A DNA stretch of 57,632 nucleotides, taken from the NCBI RefSeq assembly GCF_018271995.1, contig NZ_JAGUCO010000030.1, forward strand, positions 1 through 57,632. The letters run 5' to 3'. Both the position numbers and the translations under genes were made by a program. Of the stretch, positions 54,385 to 57,632 are shown in pieces. How positions within the stretch are numbered: position 1 is the first letter of the stretch; each line of letters opens with the position of its first letter. This stretch comes from Carboxylicivirga linearis. Lineage in GTDB: Bacteria > Bacteroidota > Bacteroidia > Bacteroidales > Marinilabiliaceae. The notes below the pieces were generated by a model. It worked only from the letters and a program-made list of their open reading frames with translations. It searched no databases and was not told the DNA's origin.

Positions 54385-55362
54385 CTAAATTGTAACACCC
54401 AAATCAAATATCTCCAATAATAGATTTAAATAATCATTCCTTTTTTTAAACCTATCTAGAAGCGCTTCCGGACTTGCATTATATTGTTCCTTTTTTATGG
54501 AGATAACCAAATCAGCAATATCATCACCTTCATTTAAATCTGTATACTCCAGAACGGTATTTACACGAACATCAAAGCAAGCACTTTCGGCTATCTTGCT
54601 CCACTTCTCAAATGCTTTTCCTTTATCAGGAAATAAAGTAACGTGGTAATCCTTGAGGGCATTTAGCTTTTGTAGATTGAGCATTTCAACGGAGCCTACA
54701 GCTATCCAATTATATTGCGGATAATACAACGCACCGAAAATGGCATTCTTTTCACCTTCTGCAATAGCAACTGGCCTTGATTTATTGATAAGTAGATGTG
54801 CGCCAAAGAAAACTTGCTTCAAGTTAAAGTCCTTTTGTTTGATAATATGATGCACCCAATTGATGTAGCCATTACGTTTTAATGTATGAACATCATATTG
54901 CATTACTTTACCTGTTCGTACTTGCCCTACTCGATTGACTTGCCAGAAAATTGTTTTATTTCCTTTGGCAGTACCAACGTAATACCTCTGTAATACCTCC
55001 CAAACCATATGCTCCGGAAAGAGTTTACTCAATCCTATAGCAAAGTTATTTTGGTGATAATTGGTAAGAGAGGTTAGCATTAACTTTGGGTCAATACATG
55101 AAGGTGGTTTTACAATTGTTTTTGATTTAGGCGTCAATGTATAATAATCATCCGGTTCGTATCCGTTTTTCTCAAAGTACATTTTAGGTGTAAAATGGTA
55201 TGCACATTTTTCTACCCGGTTACATCTCCCGGTATAATTTGACAAATACTTGTTGGTTTGGTGGTCTACATACCTGGTAAAAGTCCTTTGATGACATTTC
55301 GGACAATGATACCTGGTTGATCGACCTTTGTATTTTTCCAATGAATAGCGAATATCTGGCAT
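54385..55362 (-). CDS. DUF6371/toprim-like protein (second copy)
   Basis: A 325-residue close paralogue of the protein at 26636-27607. The zinc ribbon (YHCPKCHQRTFTRYVDHQT ... CNRVEKCAYHFTPKMYFE) and toprim-like core (VAIAEGEKNAIFGALY; VTLFPDKGKAFEKW) align throughout. It belongs to the DUF3987 module of another mobile element extending to the right. Confidence 0.8.
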   Translation of the reverse strand: MPDIRYSLEKYKGRSTRYHCPKCHQRTFTRYVDHQTNKYLSNYTGRCNRVEKCAYHFTPKMYFEKNGYEPDDYYTLTPKSKTIVKPPSCIDPKLMLTSLTNYHQNNFAIGLSKLFPEHMVWEVLQRYYVGTAKGNKTIFWQVNRVGQVRTGKVMQYDVHTLKRNGYINWVHHIIKQKDFNLKQVFFGAHLLINKSRPVAIAEGEKNAIFGALYYPQYNWIAVGSVEMLNLQKLNALKDYHVTLFPDKGKAFEKWSKIAESACFDVRVNTVLEYTDLNEGDDIADLVISIKKEQYNASPEALLDRFKKRNDYLNLLLEIFDLGVTI

Positions 55363-55626
55363 AAAGGAAAGTTTTTTGTTTTAGTGAAGTTTATGGAGTT
55401 GTGGAGGATTGTTGTTTTTCAAGTATTTACGACTCCATACAACTCCACTCACTCCACAATTCCATCAAATTTGCGATAATGATTGAACTATCTGTGGTGC
55501 CCCATACTCCACAGTTACTACACTCAAACTACACACGTAAATAATTGTGAATCAACCAAACTCCACAACTACGCAAACTCTACAATATTCCATATTTTTC
55601 TCTGAGCCTTTATGGCAGCAGTAAGA

Positions 55627-57000
55627 TTAATTGAGCACATCTGTTTCGTAAACACCTTTCTGTTTCTTATGCGCCAGTTTTGTATTGCTCAGCAATTGGT
55701 AGGCATATGATTCCTTGGCTATATTGAGTTTATTGGCCATCTCAATAAACTCTTTGTTGGTAAATTCCCGTTTGCCAATCTTCTTTAAAACCTGAAATAC
55801 CTTACCTTCCTTTGAATTGTCCTCATATACATTTAAAACCATGTGATTTAGCTTTAATGCATTAGAAAAGAAATAATCCTTAAGCATAATGGCTTTCTTC
55901 ATTGAACTTTCGCTTACCTGCTCGATCACCTGCCCTTCAAAAAAACTATTGGAGACTTCAAGGACCAGGGCAAACCGTAGTATATATCTATCGAGTTTTG
56001 ACAGAATTCCAGATATGGCAGCATCCTTATTGGATGGCTTTACGTGTTTGTTTACTTCATCAATAAACAAGTCCTCTGCCTTCTCTGATAACGGTAACTC
56101 TATGGTATTAATACTCTCTTTAATTTTATCCATCAATGCTTTCATCCTCGAATGAAATTTCTCCACCATATAATCATCCGGATTTTTTCTTTGGATATAT
56201 TTCTTTTCCATTTTTAATGGAATTGCAAAAAGAATCCGCTCAAAGAAACCGTCTTTAATATCCTTGGCCTTAAAGGATGCAATCACATCGTCCTGAATAC
56301 TGCCAATGATTGAAACACAAGGCATACTCAATGAAGAGCTTTCAACTTCTTTACGATCCAGTGAAATAGGTGCACCATCCCATATGGATAAAAACTGACT
56401 TTGCTTTGAGGTTCCGCTATAACCAATCAAATTCAATATAAAACTCTTAAACTCATCGGGCATCAATATCATACCATTGGGATTTTGCTTATGGATATTG
56501 ATGAGAGCCTCAAAAGTCGGGTCGGTAGAATACAACTTTTTCTTAGTCGGTTTCTTTTCACCTAAATCAGGATCATAATTAGCTATGGCTGCTTCGTATT
56601 CCTGGTCGTATTGCTTTTGCAGATTTTTTATGGCTTTAAAGGCTGTTTTTAAGGGCGCACTTTTATTCTGCCCTGACTTACCTACCAAAACCACCCACAT
56701 AGATGGGTTTTCTATCCATTCAATATGTTTACGCAAATGATACGAATTACCAATTATCCCAGCTAAGGCGGTAAAAATGCTTACAGCAGTATAATCGATG
56801 TTATAATTTCCATTGTCGTATAGCTCAATTATGGTATCCTGGATAAACTTCGGAAATATACTTAATGGAAATTCAGATTCCTCAGCTGTTTTCAATCTTA
56901 AGTTGGCTTCTTGAAGAGACATCTTACCAAACGTAAGATGCGACCTCCCCAGTTCTGTTTTATCTTTTTCAATTGATTCCATTTGCAAAGGATTATCCAT
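55627..57000 (-). CDS. DUF3987 primase-helicase-like ATPase (second copy)
   Basis: A 457-residue paralogue of 27766-29079, read from ATG 57000 (MDNPLQMESIEK), which overlaps the HTH gene stop. Earlier in-frame codons run through that HTH gene. Conserved pieces are VGKSGQNKSAPLKTAFKAI, LMPDEFKSFILNLIGY, SIWDGAPIS and SIIGSIQDDVI. It probably initiates or supports replication of its element. Confidence 0.85.
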   Translation of the reverse strand: MDNPLQMESIEKDKTELGRSHLTFGKMSLQEANLRLKTAEESEFPLSIFPKFIQDTIIELYDNGNYNIDYTAVSIFTALAGIIGNSYHLRKHIEWIENPSMWVVLVGKSGQNKSAPLKTAFKAIKNLQKQYDQEYEAAIANYDPDLGEKKPTKKKLYSTDPTFEALINIHKQNPNGMILMPDEFKSFILNLIGYSGTSKQSQFLSIWDGAPISLDRKEVESSSLSMPCVSIIGSIQDDVIASFKAKDIKDGFFERILFAIPLKMEKKYIQRKNPDDYMVEKFHSRMKALMDKIKESINTIELPLSEKAEDLFIDEVNKHVKPSNKDAAISGILSKLDRYILRFALVLEVSNSFFEGQVIEQVSESSMKKAIMLKDYFFSNALKLNHMVLNVYEDNSKEGKVFQVLKKIGKREFTNKEFIEMANKLNIAKESYAYQLLSNTKLAHKKQKGVYETDVLN

Positions 57001-57274
57001 TAATACTTTCCAGGTAGGCTTCAATATCAGAAGCCTTGTAATAAATCTTGCGTCCGGTTTTCTTAAAGGCAATGATTTTATTATCGCGCATGGTTTGCAA
57101 AGTTCGCCTACTAACATTTAATAGTTTACATACTTCTTCGGTAACATACCAACGGTCTTTAAAACCATCATTCTTGGCCACATTGATACTATCTATCTTA
57201 TCGTTAATATGATCAATTTTGCCCATTAACTTATTAAAGAGATGCTCATCTACAATTACAACTGTCTTGCTCAT
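56993..57274 (-). CDS. MerR/HTH_17 excisionase-like protein
   Basis: A 93-residue protein with a DNA-binding domain WYVTEEVCKLLNVSRRTLQTMRDNKIIAFKKTGRKIYYKASDIEAYL (HTH_17/excisionase fold). It is translationally coupled to DUF3987 by an 8-bp overlap. The place taken by DUF3853 in the first module is here filled by this HTH_17 type. Confidence 0.85.
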   Translation of the reverse strand: MSKTVVIVDEHLFNKLMGKIDHINDKIDSINVAKNDGFKDRWYVTEEVCKLLNVSRRTLQTMRDNKIIAFKKTGRKIYYKASDIEAYLESING

Positions 57275-57632
57275 TTTTATACGATTTAAACTTGTTACTA
57301 AATTTTATTTCGTCAAACCTAAGCAATACGGTACACTCACTTTATAGTTAAAGATAGGATCTGATAGTAAATGCGAGTAAATGGTAGTAAAAGAACGTAT
57401 CGTAACGTATTTTATCGTTTTTGCGGTTTTAATTTAGCGCAAGTAAATATTATTGAATACAGATCAAATTACATCACAGTTATAATTCCTGGTATTTTTC
57501 TTTTTACTGCTATTTATTACTATTTGAATATCAACTATTTTTACTTTTATTACTATTTATTACCATGTTCTACATTCCTTTTGAAATTGCATTCTATTTC
57601 TCTATAATTGAATCAGAAAAATGCAAAAATGA
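57275..57632. repeat. Right-edge region with TAGTAAA/TTTACTA-type repeats
   Basis: About 360 AT-rich bases. The left half has GATAGTAAATG, GAGTAAATGG and TAGTAAAAG; the right half has the inverted forms TTACTGC, ATTACTATTTG, ACTTTTATTACTATTTATTACC. This clustering resembles iterons or integrase arm sites. A 78-codon frame at 57371 has no recognisable content. Confidence 0.45.

Noticed and set aside
57371-57607. 78-codon reading frame at the right edge
   Set aside because: It overlaps the repeat cluster and is an aromatic, low-complexity chance frame.
1-57632. CRISPR arrays and rRNA genes
   Set aside because: No regularly spaced repeats with unique spacers and no rRNA-like sequence were seen.

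Overview
This AT-rich window comes from a Bacteroidota chromosome, probably Bacteroidales/Marinilabiliales-like. The evidence is the style of its tyrosine recombinases, the DUF3853/DUF3987/DUF6371 mobile-element module, HipAB, and the GT4/GH130 mannoside genes. The genus cannot be fixed from sequence alone. The window is almost entirely accessory DNA stacked beside a tRNA-Ser(UGA) gene.

Region 1 (about 95-32469) is a genomic island integrated in the 3' end of tRNA-Ser (10-94). A near-copy of the tRNA tail at 32447-32469 forms the other junction. Its integrase (31022-32299, minus) lies at the right end, and an identical 22-bp double repeat sits just inside both ends. The right arm carries a minus-strand module: a Zn-ribbon coiled-coil protein, a DUF6371 primase-like protein, a DUF3987 ATPase, DUF3853, and two unknown genes.

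The left arm is an integron-like cassette array. A frameshifted tyrosine recombinase (1019-2456) is followed by an attI-like junction (2533) and eight cassettes separated by attC-type sites. Each cassette's leading GTTRRRY box is the reverse complement of its own trailing RYYYAAC box, which fixes the cassette borders independently of gene calls. Cassette 1 encodes a degenerate integrase fused to a HEPN RNase-like domain. Cassettes 2, 3 and 5-8 encode small envelope, membrane, lipoprotein or SseB-like proteins. Cassette 4 is about 11.5 kb and carries a complete-looking Druantia type II-like defence operon: a large unknown protein, a 1946-aa helicase, a PD-(D/E)XK nuclease and a cytosine methylase. 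Two different group II introns sit head-to-tail inside the R'' box of the seventh attC, on the bottom strand; deleting both in silico restores a perfect attC. The array ends at a truncated attC next to remnants of an IS91-like element and its companion recombinase.

Region 2 (32470-36170) holds a terminator, a second tyrosine recombinase (32717-33931), a HipB/HipA toxin-antitoxin pair and a decayed fragment of a TOTE-type primase.

Region 3 (36300-54140) looks like a stress-tolerance and glycoside island. It carries a metal-domain/AraC regulator, a radical SAM protein, a cupin, a histidine kinase, two GT4 glycosyltransferases, two GH130 proteins, a cold-shock protein, a KefB-type antiporter, a frameshifted P-type H+-ATPase, UspA, an SPFH protein, Hsp20 and a small membrane protein. 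Fragments of fumarase and phosphoketolase are mixed in. Four copies of a 40-bp bipartite motif precede genes here and probably mark one regulon, perhaps of the resident AraC protein.

Region 4 (54385-57632) is a second copy of the DUF6371-DUF3987-HTH module. It implies that another mobile element runs off the right edge.
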